Made by a program: the position numbers and the translations under genes. The notes under the pieces are model-generated. The model was not told the DNA's origin. It saw nothing but the letters and a program-made list of their open reading frames with translations, and searched no databases. Below, one piece after another: positions 34,033-41,843 of a stretch of 64,000 bases of DNA; within the stretch, counting starts at the first letter, position 1, and each line of letters opens with the position of its first letter. The DNA comes from Pseudomonas sp. Ga0074129 (GTDB taxonomy: Bacteria > Pseudomonadota > Gammaproteobacteria > Pseudomonadales > Pseudomonadaceae), in NCBI GenBank assembly GCA_001465025.1, contig LNDO01000072.1:35717-99716 (forward strand), given 5' to 3'.

Positions 34033-34851
34033 TTAAACGCCCTCAGGCGATTGTTTGCGCTCGGCTGGCCTGCGCGTACCCGCTACCAGTTTGTCGACAA
34101 TGCGCGCAGCAGCCACCATGCCAAACGTGGCCGTCACCATCATGACTGCGCCAAAACCACCCGCACAATCCAGTTTAACCCCATCGCCGACAAACGCTTT
34201 GTATTGACAGACCGTGCCGTCAGGCTTGGGGTAACGCAGTTGTTCGTTGGAAAACACGCACGGCACGCTGTAATTGCGCCCTGGCGTTCGGGAAAAACCA
34301 TAGTCACGGCGCAGGGTCGAACGCACCTTGGACGCCAGTGGGTCATTCCAGGTTTTGTTCAGATCAGCCACTTGGATTTGCGTGGGGTCGATCTGACCGC
34401 CCGCACCACCGGTGGTGATGATCTGAATCTTGCGCCGCTTGCACCAGGCGATAAGCGCCGCTTTAGCGTTAACGCTGTCGATGCAGTCAATCACCGCATC
34501 CAGCTGCTCAGTGATGTGCTCGGCCATGGTCTCGCGCGTGACAAAATCCGCCACCGCATGCACCACGCAAGCCGGATTAATGGCGCGAATACGCTCAGCC
34601 ATGACCTCAACCTTGGGCCGTCCGACCGTTGCATCCAAGGCATGCAACTGCCGGTTGCTATTGCTGAGGCAGACATCGTCCAGATCAAATAGGGAGATTT
34701 CGCCTACACCGCTGCGTGCCAGCGCCTCAGCTGCCCAAGACCCTACGCCGCCAATACCGACCACTGCCACATGCGCAGCCACCAGGCGCTCGGCACCTTG
34801 ACGGCCGTACAAGCGGGCAATTCCGGCAAAGCGTTGTTCGTCCACAGGCAT
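34033..34851 (-). CDS. tcdA: tRNA threonylcarbamoyladenosine dehydratase
   Basis: ThiF/E1-like ATP-dependent enzyme that cyclises t6A at position 37 of ANN-decoding tRNAs. The 272-residue protein has the nucleotide loop VVGIGGVGSWAAEALARSG (Gly residues about 32-37), FDLDDVCLSNSNRQLHAL, and VIDCIDSVNAKAALIAWC. A good sigma-70 promoter lies about 30-60 bp before the ATG. In E. coli it works with the CsdA-CsdE sulfur system, whose genes are close by here on the opposite strand. Confidence 0.95.
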   Translation of the reverse strand: MPVDEQRFAGIARLYGRQGAERLVAAHVAVVGIGGVGSWAAEALARSGVGEISLFDLDDVCLSNSNRQLHALDATVGRPKVEVMAERIRAINPACVVHAVADFVTRETMAEHITEQLDAVIDCIDSVNAKAALIAWCKRRKIQIITTGGAGGQIDPTQIQVADLNKTWNDPLASKVRSTLRRDYGFSRTPGRNYSVPCVFSNEQLRYPKPDGTVCQYKAFVGDGVKLDCAGGFGAVMMVTATFGMVAAARIVDKLVAGTRRPAERKQSPEGV

Positions 34852-34882
34852 TTATCTCTCTCACAGGCGGCAAGCGGCGCGC

Positions 34883-34911
34883 ATTATAGAGAGCGATCCC
34901 CCTGCGCCCAA
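34883..34911 (-). promoter_or_regulatory. Sigma-70 promoter of tcdA
   Basis: Minus-strand TTGGGC (34906-34911) and a perfect TATAAT (34883-34888) are 17 bases apart and end 31 bases before the tcdA start codon. The -35 matches three of six positions. The start site would be near 34876. The rest of the 250-bp gap to ndvB shows no gene. Confidence 0.65.
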
Positions 34912-35101
34912 GCGTTGTATTGCACAGCCCAGACTAAGCCGATGAACTGCAATGGCAAACAGCCATAATGCCGCGCGGCTGCTCGTGACAAGCTCCCTTC
35001 ACAGGTTGAGTTGGCTGGACTGTACAGCCCTGCACCAGCGGCGTAGCATGCGCCACCCGACGCTCGTCGCTCTCTATTGCCCCTCGCTGGACCTACCCAC
35101 C

Positions 35102-37699
35102 ATGCCATCGCGTAAGTTTGGACTGAACCTGGTCATGTTCCTGGCAATTGCCGCCTTCTTTACGGGCATCTGGGCGCTGTATAACCGCCCAGTCACAGCC
35201 CCGGATTGGCCGGAACAAATCTCTGGCTTTTCCTATTCGCCCTTCCGGGCAGGACAGAATCCGCAACAGGGCATCTACCCCAGCGACCAACAGATGCGTC
35301 AGGACCTTGAGTTGCTGAGCACTCAGACCGACAACATCCGTACTTACTCCGTCGATGGCGAACTGGGCAAAATTCCGGTTATCGCTGAAGAATTCGGCTT
35401 GCGTGTGACGCTGGGTATTTGGATTAGTCTCGATCTGGAGCGCAACGAGCGGGAAATCGCCAAAGCCATTGAAATCGCCAACAACTCGCGCAGCGTAGTG
35501 CGTGTCGTGGTAGGTAACGAAGCCTTGTTCCGCACAGAAGTGACGCCAGAAGACCTGATCGGCTACATCGAGCGCGTTCGCTCAGCGGTTAAAGTGCCCG
35601 TCACCACCTCCGAACAGTGGCACATCTGGCAGGAATATCCGGAACTCGGTCAGCATGTAGACCTGATCGCCGCCCACGTACTGCCCTACTGGGAGTTCGT
35701 GCCGATGGAGGACTCCACCGAATTCGTCCTTGATCGAGCCAAGGACATGAAAAAACTCTTTCCGAAAAAACCGCTGCTGCTCTCGGAAGTGGGCTGGCCG
35801 AGTAATGGCCGCATGCGCGGCGATGCTGATGCGTCGCAAGCGGACCAAGCCATCTACCTGCGCACCCTGGTTAATACGCTTAACGCCAAAGGCTACAACT
35901 ACTTCGTGATCGAAGCGTTCGATCAGCCCTGGAAGGCCAGCGAGGAAGGTGCAGTGGGCGCTTACTGGGGGGTTTACAACCTCGACCGCCAGCCGAAATT
36001 CGCCTTCGAAGGCCCCATTGTGGCTATCCCGCAGTGGCGCCTGCTGGCCATTGCCTCGGTAGTCATGGCCTTGCTCAGCCTGGCGGTAATGCTGATTGAC
36101 GGCAGTTCGCTGCGCCAGCGTGGCCGTACCTTCCTGACCATTGTCGCGTTTGCCGGCGGCTCGGCGCTGGTGTGGATTGGCTACGACTACAGCCAGCAAT
36201 ACAGCACCTGGTTCAGCACCCTGGTCGGCCTGTTGCTCGGCATCGGTGCCTTTGGCGTGTTTATCGTGCTGCTGACCGAGGCCCACGAACTGGCCGAGAC
36301 GGCCTGGAGCAGCTCACGTCGCAGGCCGTTCCAGCCCGTCGAGTCTGACAGCGCCTACCGCCCCAAGGTGTCGATCCATGTGCCCTGCTACAACGAGCCA
36401 CCGGAGATGGTCAAACAGACCCTCGACGCTTTGGCGGCGCTGGATTACCCGGATTTCGAAGTCATCATCATCGACAACAACACCAAAGACCCGGCCGTCT
36501 GGCAGCCGGTGCAAGCCTATTGTGAGCTACTCGGGCCGCGCTTTCGCTTCTTCCACGTGGCCCCGCTGCACGGCTTCAAAGGCGGCGCACTGAACTACAT
36601 CCTGCCCTATACCGCGTCAGACGCCGAAGTGGTGGCAGTGATCGACTCTGATTACTGCGTCGACAAAAACTGGCTCAAACACATGGTGCCGCACTTCAGT
36701 GACCCCAAGATTGCCGTGGTGCAATCACCGCAGGATTACCGCGACGGCAATGAAAGCGCCTTCAAAAAGCTCTGCTACGCCGAGTACAAAGGCTTCTTCC
36801 ACATCGGCATGGTGACGCGCAACGACCGTGACGCGATCATTCAGCACGGCACCATGACCATGATCCGTCGCACGGTCATGGATGAGCTGAAGTGGGCCGA
36901 CTGGACCATCTGCGAAGACGCCGAGCTCGGCCTACGCGTGTTCAAGAAAGGCTACTCCGCCGCCTATGCTCACCAAAGCTTTGGTCGCGGACTGATGCCG
37001 GACACCTTTATCGACTACAAGAAACAGCGATTCCGCTGGGCCTATGGCGCGATTCAAATTATGAAAGGCCATGCGCGCAGCCTGTTTCTTGGCAAAGACA
37101 GCGAACTGAAGACCGGTCAGCGCTACCACTTTATCGCTGGCTGGCTGCCATGGATCGCTGATGGCCTGAACATCTTCTTTACCGCAGGCGCGCTGCTTTG
37201 GTCGGCGGCAATGATCATCGTGCCGCAACGTGTCGATCCACCCCTGGTGATCTTCGCCATTCCACCCTTAGCGCTGTTCGTCTTTAAACTGGGCAAGATC
37301 CTGTTCCTTTACCGCAAAGCCATGGGCGTGGACATGGTGCGCTCATTCCAGGCGGCTGTTGCGGGCCTGGCGCTGTCTCACACCATCGCCAAAGCCGTGC
37401 TGTACGGGGTGTTCACCAAAACCATTCCGTTCTTCCGCACGCCAAAAATGGCCAGCAACCACGGCATTTTGGTGGCGCTGAGCGAAGCCCGCGAAGAAGT
37501 GTTCATCATGCTCTTGCTGTGGGGCTCAGCCCTGGGCATCAGCTTGGTACAAGGCCTGCCGAGCGCGGATGTGAAGTTTTGGGTGGTGATGCTGCTGGTG
37601 CAATCTTTGCCCTACCTGGCAGCACTGGTCATGGCGCTGTTGTCGTCAATGCCACCGGCCACGGAAAAATCACAGGAGCACGCTGCGGTCAGCGAATAA
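35102..37699 (+). CDS. ndvB: Beta-(1,3)-glucan glucosyltransferase, NdvB-like
   Basis: An 865-residue inner-membrane protein with two catalytic parts. Residues about 40-320 resemble glycoside hydrolase family 17 (TDNIRTYSVDG, VVVGNEALFRTEVTP, PLLLSEVGWPSNG). After three membrane helices a family 2 glycosyltransferase starts near residue 422 (IHVPCYNEPPEMVKQ), with the metal-binding DSD in VIDSDYCVD near 511 and the QRFRW motif near 640. C-terminal membrane helices follow. P. aeruginosa NdvB has this size and sits next to dapE, and makes cyclic beta-glucans linked to biofilm drug tolerance. The frame is open 50 codons upstream; ATG at 35102 gives the membrane anchor MPSRKFGLNLVMFLAIAAFF. Confidence 0.9.
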   Translation: MPSRKFGLNLVMFLAIAAFFTGIWALYNRPVTAPDWPEQISGFSYSPFRAGQNPQQGIYPSDQQMRQDLELLSTQTDNIRTYSVDGELGKIPVIAEEFGLRVTLGIWISLDLERNEREIAKAIEIANNSRSVVRVVVGNEALFRTEVTPEDLIGYIERVRSAVKVPVTTSEQWHIWQEYPELGQHVDLIAAHVLPYWEFVPMEDSTEFVLDRAKDMKKLFPKKPLLLSEVGWPSNGRMRGDADASQADQAIYLRTLVNTLNAKGYNYFVIEAFDQPWKASEEGAVGAYWGVYNLDRQPKFAFEGPIVAIPQWRLLAIASVVMALLSLAVMLIDGSSLRQRGRTFLTIVAFAGGSALVWIGYDYSQQYSTWFSTLVGLLLGIGAFGVFIVLLTEAHELAETAWSSSRRRPFQPVESDSAYRPKVSIHVPCYNEPPEMVKQTLDALAALDYPDFEVIIIDNNTKDPAVWQPVQAYCELLGPRFRFFHVAPLHGFKGGALNYILPYTASDAEVVAVIDSDYCVDKNWLKHMVPHFSDPKIAVVQSPQDYRDGNESAFKKLCYAEYKGFFHIGMVTRNDRDAIIQHGTMTMIRRTVMDELKWADWTICEDAELGLRVFKKGYSAAYAHQSFGRGLMPDTFIDYKKQRFRWAYGAIQIMKGHARSLFLGKDSELKTGQRYHFIAGWLPWIADGLNIFFTAGALLWSAAMIIVPQRVDPPLVIFAIPPLALFVFKLGKILFLYRKAMGVDMVRSFQAAVAGLALSHTIAKAVLYGVFTKTIPFFRTPKMASNHGILVALSEAREEVFIMLLLWGSALGISLVQGLPSADVKFWVVMLLVQSLPYLAALVMALLSSMPPATEKSQEHAAVSE

Positions 37700-37719
37700 C
37701 GCGCACGTGCGCATGCCAG

Positions 37720-37744
37720 ACGGCGGCCAATGGCCGCCGTTTTG
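37720..37744 (+). terminator. Terminator between ndvB and dapE
   Basis: ACGGCGGCCA and TGGCCGCCGT form a ten-bp GC-rich stem with a one-base loop, opening to three or more in practice, followed by TTT. It lies 20 bp after the ndvB stop and about 45 bp before dapE. Confidence 0.7.
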
Positions 37745-37789
37745 CTTTAAGATGGCGGCCTTCCCGCTTGACGCTGCCCTGGAGCTGCA

Positions 37790-38944
37790 ATGACTGCCAC
37801 CGCCACGCCCCTCTCCCCGACGCTGGAGCTTGCCTGCGAGTTGATTCGTCGCCCGTCCGTCACCCCGCTCGACGAGGGTTGTCAGGAGCAGATGATGCGT
37901 CGTCTGTCGGCATGCGGCTTCACCCTTGAACCCATGCGTATCGAGGACGTGGATAACTTCTGGGCCAGCCACGGCAAAGAAGAAGGCCCGGTGCTGTGTT
38001 TTGCCGGACACACCGACGTGGTTCCCACCGGCCCACGCGAAAAGTGGCAGCACCAGCCCTTCAACGCCCTGATCGATGAACACGGCATGCTTTGCGGTCG
38101 TGGCGCGGCTGACATGAAAGGCAGCCTGGCGTCGATGATCATCGCCGTTGAGCGCTTCGTCGCCGTGTACCCGAATCATAAAGGGCGCATCACCTTCCTG
38201 ATCACCAGCGACGAAGAAGGCCCGGCCCATCACGGCACCAAAGCCGTGGTCGAGCGCCTGCGCGCGCGTAACGAACGCCTGGACTGGTGCATAGTCGGCG
38301 AGCCCTCCAGCACCACCCTGGTCGGCGATGTCGTGAAAAACGGCCGCCGTGGCTCGCTCGGTTGCACCCTCACCGTGCGCGGCAAGCAAGGCCACGTGGC
38401 TTACCCGCACCTGGCGCGCAACCCAATTCACCTGGCCGCACCGGCCCTGGCCGAACTGGCCGCGGAACATTGGGATGACGGCAACGCCTTCTTCCCGCCG
38501 ACCAGCTTCCAGATCTCCAACCTGAATGCTGGCACCGGCGCGACCAATGTGATTCCGGGTGAGCTGAAGGCCATCTTCAACTTCCGCTTCTCAACCGAAT
38601 CAACAGTCGAAGGCCTGCAACAACGTGTCGTGGCCATCCTTAACAAACACGGCCTGGATTTCGAGCTGAACTGGGCGCTGTCCGGCCTGCCCTTCCTCAC
38701 CGAGCCGGGTGCACTGCTCGACGCCGTGGCGGCTAGCATCAAAGCGGTGACCGGCCGCGAGACCAAACCCTCGACCAGCGGCGGCACCTCAGATGGCCGC
38801 TTTATCGCCACCCTCGGCACCCAAGTGGTCGAACTCGGCCCGGTCAACGCCACCATCCACCAGGTCGATGAGCGCGTTCTGGCCAGCGATCTGGACGTGC
38901 TGACCGAGATTTACTATCAGACCCTGGTCAATCTGCTCGCATGA
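37790..38944 (+). CDS. dapE: Succinyl-diaminopimelate desuccinylase
   Basis: Zinc M20 peptidase-family enzyme that removes succinate to give LL-diaminopimelate, completing the succinylase branch begun by dapD and dapC in this window. The 384-residue protein has [29 protein letters not shown] and the catalytic Glu in [10 protein letters not shown], with the C-terminal [11 protein letters not shown] metal-binding segment. It overlaps rlmA by four bases. Confidence 0.96.
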   Translation: MTATATPLSPTLELACELIRRPSVTPLDEGCQEQMMRRLSACGFTLEPMRIEDVDNFWASHGKEEGPVLCFAGHTDVVPTGPREKWQHQPFNALIDEHGMLCGRGAADMKGSLASMIIAVERFVAVYPNHKGRITFLITSDEEGPAHHGTKAVVERLRARNERLDWCIVGEPSSTTLVGDVVKNGRRGSLGCTLTVRGKQGHVAYPHLARNPIHLAAPALAELAAEHWDDGNAFFPPTSFQISNLNAGTGATNVIPGELKAIFNFRFSTESTVEGLQQRVVAILNKHGLDFELNWALSGLPFLTEPGALLDAVAASIKAVTGRETKPSTSGGTSDGRFIATLGTQVVELGPVNATIHQVDERVLASDLDVLTEIYYQTLVNLLA

Positions 38945-39747
38945 GTCTGATCTGCCCCATCTGCCAGGCCCCGCTGCAGAGCCTCGACAACGGCGTGGCC
39001 TGCCCGGCCAATCATCGTTTCGACCGTGCGCGCCAGGGCTACCTGAATCTGCTGCCCGTGCAGCACAAGAACAGCCGCGATCCGGGCGATAACGCCGCCA
39101 TGGTCGAAGCCCGACGGCGCTTTCTCGACGGCGGTCATTACGCACCGCTGGCCAAGCGCCTGGCCGAACTGGCAGCCAGCTACAACCCGGCGCGCTGGCT
39201 GGATATTGGTTGCGGTGAGGGCTACTACACCACGCAGATCGCCGACGCCCTGCCCCAGGCCGACGGCTACGCCCTAGACATCTCCCGCGAAGCAGTCAAA
39301 CGCGCCTGCAAGCGCGCACCGCAATTGAACTGGCTGGTGGCTAGCATGGCCCGCGTGCCGTTGAGTGACGCCAGCTGCCAACTGCTCGCCAGCGTCTTCA
39401 GCCCGCTCGACTGGCGAGAGGCAAAACGCCTGCTCAGCCCCGGTGGCGGTCTGCTGCGCATGGGACCGACCCGCGAACACTTGATGGAATTGCGCCAAAA
39501 GCTGTATGACGATGTGCGCGACTACGATGACCAAAAGCATCTGGAGCTGATTCCGCACGGCATGCGCCTGGCCCACAGCGAAACCCTGACCTTCAACCTG
39601 AAGCTGACCTGCAGCCAGGCACGCGCTGACTTGCTGGCGATGACGCCGCACGGCTGGCGCGCCAGTGCCGAAAAACGCGCAGCCGTAATCGCCGAAGACT
39701 TCGACGTGACGGTGGCCATCCGCTACGACTGGATCGAGAAATCATGA
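38941..39747 (+). CDS. rlmA: 23S rRNA (guanine745-N1)-methyltransferase
   Basis: SAM-dependent enzyme of the RlmA family. The 268-residue product starts with a zinc-binding knuckle (CPICQAPL then CPANHRFD), followed by a Rossmann fold with [17 protein letters not shown] as SAM motif I and the [15 protein letters not shown] motif II. It overlaps dapE by four bases and the next small gene by four bases, so the three are coupled. Confidence 0.92.
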   Translation: MSLICPICQAPLQSLDNGVACPANHRFDRARQGYLNLLPVQHKNSRDPGDNAAMVEARRRFLDGGHYAPLAKRLAELAASYNPARWLDIGCGEGYYTTQIADALPQADGYALDISREAVKRACKRAPQLNWLVASMARVPLSDASCQLLASVFSPLDWREAKRLLSPGGGLLRMGPTREHLMELRQKLYDDVRDYDDQKHLELIPHGMRLAHSETLTFNLKLTCSQARADLLAMTPHGWRASAEKRAAVIAEDFDVTVAIRYDWIEKS

Positions 39748-40121
39748 CCATGCGCCAACCCGACATTGAGATTTACCTAAAAGACGCCGACCACATCGCC
39801 ATCGGCGAATGGCTCAGCAACGCACTGGGCACCTGCACGCCCTGGCAGCAAAAAGGTCAGACGTTCAAATGCAAAGCCGGCGACATACCCGTCACCTGGC
39901 TGCCCAAAGCCGTCGGCAAATGGCACAGCCTGCTGCTGGAAAGCGACGCCACGCCCTGGGCAGACGACCTCGCCTGCGCCCAAGCCGCCTTCGCCGCACT
40001 GAACGTCGAAGTGCGTTGTGCACCGGGCGGCTGGCAAGAAGAAGAAAGCGACGAACAAGCCGACCGGTGGATGCGCATCAGCACCGATGGCGTAGAAGAG
40101 ATCACCTGGCGCACGGCTTAA
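39744..40121 (+). CDS. Conserved hypothetical protein, 125 residues
   Basis: A small, acidic, soluble protein with no signal peptide or membrane segment. The C-terminal half is rich in Glu, Asp and Trp (GGWQEEESDEQADRWMRIS). I do not recognise a domain. It overlaps the rlmA stop by four bases, so it belongs to the dapE-rlmA operon. Met at codon 3 (39750) is an alternative start. The tRNA-Met promoter begins 131 bp downstream. Confidence 0.75.
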   Translation: MTMRQPDIEIYLKDADHIAIGEWLSNALGTCTPWQQKGQTFKCKAGDIPVTWLPKAVGKWHSLLLESDATPWADDLACAQAAFAALNVEVRCAPGGWQEEESDEQADRWMRISTDGVEEITWRTA

Positions 40122-40251
40122 GCCTGCATAACACGGCACAACCCACTGCACACCCGCACCAGCCGTGCATAACGCGTGCTTTGCGCCATCGGTGGCCAGG
40201 CAATTAATTGGTAAGCGTTTGATCACGCGAAGAAATTTTCTGCAGCAAGGG

Positions 40252-40280
40252 TTGACACACCCACCCAAGACGCGAATAAT
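40252..40280 (+). promoter_or_regulatory. Strong promoter of the tRNA-Met gene
   Basis: A perfect -35 TTGACA (40252-40257) and AATAAT (40275-40280) are exactly 17 bases apart. The mature tRNA starts 13 bases after the -10. The discriminator GCGCGCC is GC-rich, as in stable-RNA promoters under stringent control. Confidence 0.9.
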
Positions 40281-40292
40281 GCGCGCCACATC

Positions 40293-40369
40293 GGCTACGT
40301 AGCTCAGTTGGTTAGAGCATAGCATTCATAATGCTGGGGTCCGGGGTTCAAGTCCCTGCGTAGCCACCA
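40293..40369 (+). tRNA. tRNA-Met (CAT anticodon, elongator type)
   Basis: A 77-nt cloverleaf: acceptor GGCTACG with CGTAGCC, D arm GCTC-AGTTGGTTA-GAGC, anticodon stem TAGCA/TGCTG around loop TTCATAA, T arm with GGTTCAAGTCC, and an encoded CCA end. The first pair is G-C and the anticodon stem lacks the three G-C pairs typical of initiator tRNA, so this is the elongator form. A tRNA-Ile with lysidine also carries a CAT anticodon in DNA, a small residual alternative. Confidence 0.93.
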
Positions 40370-40377
40370 AACAAAAC

Positions 40378-40407
40378 AAGGGTTTAGCGAAAGCTAAGCC
40401 CTTTTTT
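40378..40407 (+). terminator. Terminator of tRNA-Met
   Basis: GGGTTTAGC-GAAA-GCTAAGCCC (40380-40401) forms a nine-bp stem with a GAAA tetraloop and one G-T pair, followed by six T residues. It begins about ten bases after the CCA end. Confidence 0.92.
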
Positions 40408-40417
40408 GTTTTCAGGG

Positions 40418-40438
40418 CAGACTACAAACAGACTACAG
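40418..40438 (+). repeat. Short direct repeat AGACTACA beside the tRNA
   Basis: AGACTACA occurs twice within 21 bases, separated by AAC, just after the tRNA terminator. Sequence of this kind is often seen near tRNA-targeting integrases of genomic islands. No integrase and no second copy of the tRNA 3' end is visible in the window. Confidence 0.4.
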
Positions 40439-40443
40439 CGTGC

Positions 40444-40695
40444 CTACCGCGCTTTCAGCGCCTGCCAAAGATTGACGATGGCAACGCCCAGGTAGTCGAA
40501 GTGACGGACATTGCGCGTAGCCACTTGGGCATCATGCAAAACGGCAATGGCGGCGATCTAACAGTCAGCCATATCAACGACCGTACCTTTCGCCCCACTC
40601 CCTGTAGCCAAGCCCGCATAGTGAATTGCTGCATCCGCATCAAACGAGAGAATGCGCGTCGTTAAGCGCAGTGGGCGGACTGCGCTAGGCCAAGA
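40444..40695 (-). pseudogene. Remnant of a PIN-domain (VapC/FitB-type) toxin gene
   Basis: One minus-strand frame reads through the C-terminal half of a PIN-domain protein: LTTRILSFDADAAIHYAGL, then VVDMADC, a TAG at 40558-40560, then IAAIAVLHDAQVATRNVRHF and a natural stop at 40444. The pattern Asp-x-x-Ile-Ala-Ala followed by Thr-Arg-Asn-x-x-x-Phe is that of the PIN active-site half. The TAG is one base from CAG (Gln). The 5' half is missing; the frame is closed by a stop just before the eamA 3' end. No antitoxin remains. A dead fragment of a toxin-antitoxin locus. Confidence 0.75.
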
Positions 40696-40698
40696 TCA

Positions 40699-41628
40699 TC
40701 AACCTGTCTTGGCGCGCAGACTCGCTCGCTGAGTGCCCAGCAGCAGGCCGACAACGATCAGGCTGGCACCCAACCAGTGGTAGTTTTGCAGGGTTTCACC
40801 CAGCAGCAGCCAGCCGAGCAGTGCGGTAAAAACCGGCATCAGGTAGTTGGAGAGCGCCGCTTTGGCGGCACCGAGGACGCGGATGGCGTGGTTCCAAGCC
40901 AGATAAGCCAGCAGTGAGGCGAACAGCGCGGTGTAGCCGATGGCGGCGAGGTTGCTCGGGGTTAGGGAGAAGTGCGCGCCCTGCGCCAGCTCGTAAAGGT
41001 AGAACGGCAAAATCAGCGGCACACCGAGCAACATCAGCATGCCGAGCAGCGCCAGTGGCGGTATCGGCAACAGGTGGCTGGCCCAACGGCGCAGCAGCAG
41101 GGAATACAAGGACCAGTCCGCAACGGCCAGCAGCATGATCAAGTCGCCGCGGTTAAACGCAAGCTCGGCCAGACGATTCCAACTGCCCTGGCTGATCAGC
41201 ACCAGCAGCCCCAGCGCTGCCACGCCCATACCCCACCAGGCGCGCGGCTGTGGCCATTCGCCCAATAGCAGGCCTGCACCGATAAAGGTCATCAGCGGCA
41301 GGCAGGTGTTAACCAAGGTGATGTTGATGGCGGCGGTGGTTTGCGCGGCGGCATAGAGCAGGCTGTTGTAACCGGCGATACCGATAGCGGCCAGCACCAG
41401 CAAGCGCCAACCGGCGGCACGCAGGGCGGCGCGGTGCTGCCACAACGGCTTGGCCACGAAGGGCAAGAGCAGCAGCAGGGCCACACACCAGCGCCAGAAA
41501 GACAGGGTAAACGGCGGAATCTCACCCACTACTGCGCGGGCTACCAGGGCATTGCCAGACCAGCAGAGGGTGGCCAGCAGTAAGCCTGCCAGGGCGTAGC
41601 GCATGGAGTGAGTCATCGGCATCGGCAA
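40699..41628 (-). CDS. EamA/DMT-family transporter
   Basis: A 309-residue inner-membrane protein with ten predicted helices in two EamA repeats. The first starts YALAGLLLATLCWSGNALVARAVVGE, the second follows GDLIMLLAVADWSLYSLLLRRW and ends LGASLIVVGLLLGTQRASLRAK. Family members export amino acids, sugars or other metabolites; the substrate cannot be read from the sequence. Met at codons 1, 3, 5 and 9 are possible starts; MTHSMRYALAG (41616) or MRYALAG (41604) fit best. A promoter lies about 125-155 bp upstream. Confidence 0.9.
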   Translation of the reverse strand: MPMPMTHSMRYALAGLLLATLCWSGNALVARAVVGEIPPFTLSFWRWCVALLLLLPFVAKPLWQHRAALRAAGWRLLVLAAIGIAGYNSLLYAAAQTTAAINITLVNTCLPLMTFIGAGLLLGEWPQPRAWWGMGVAALGLLVLISQGSWNRLAELAFNRGDLIMLLAVADWSLYSLLLRRWASHLLPIPPLALLGMLMLLGVPLILPFYLYELAQGAHFSLTPSNLAAIGYTALFASLLAYLAWNHAIRVLGAAKAALSNYLMPVFTALLGWLLLGETLQNYHWLGASLIVVGLLLGTQRASLRAKTG

Positions 41629-41753
41629 CAGTGGCGGCCTGCTGCGTGTGCGAGCAGATCGACGCTGCTGGTTTGTGTTGGGTATGGGTGCATGCGCTGC
41701 CCTGCTCGCGTAAGTGAAGCGACGCCACGGCCCTGTTCAGCGTCTTGACGCGC

Positions 41754-41782
41754 ACCATAGGAGCCCCGAGCGGCTTTGACAA
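41754..41782 (-). promoter_or_regulatory. Likely promoter of the EamA transporter gene
   Basis: Minus-strand TTGTCA (41777-41782) and TATGGT (41754-41759) are 17 bases apart, matching five and four of six consensus positions. It lies 62 bp after the end of the 5'-nucleotidase gene and reads into the transporter gene, so the two need not form one transcript. Confidence 0.55.
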
Positions 41783-41843
41783 GCGCGGCGCGCACCTCAT
41801 TAGAGCGCAGCACTGGAGTGCCGCGCCTGTTCACCCCATGTTG

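Noticed and set aside
40455-40643. 62-codon open frame over the PIN remnant
   Set aside because: It is in a different frame from the PIN similarity and has no recognisable protein features.
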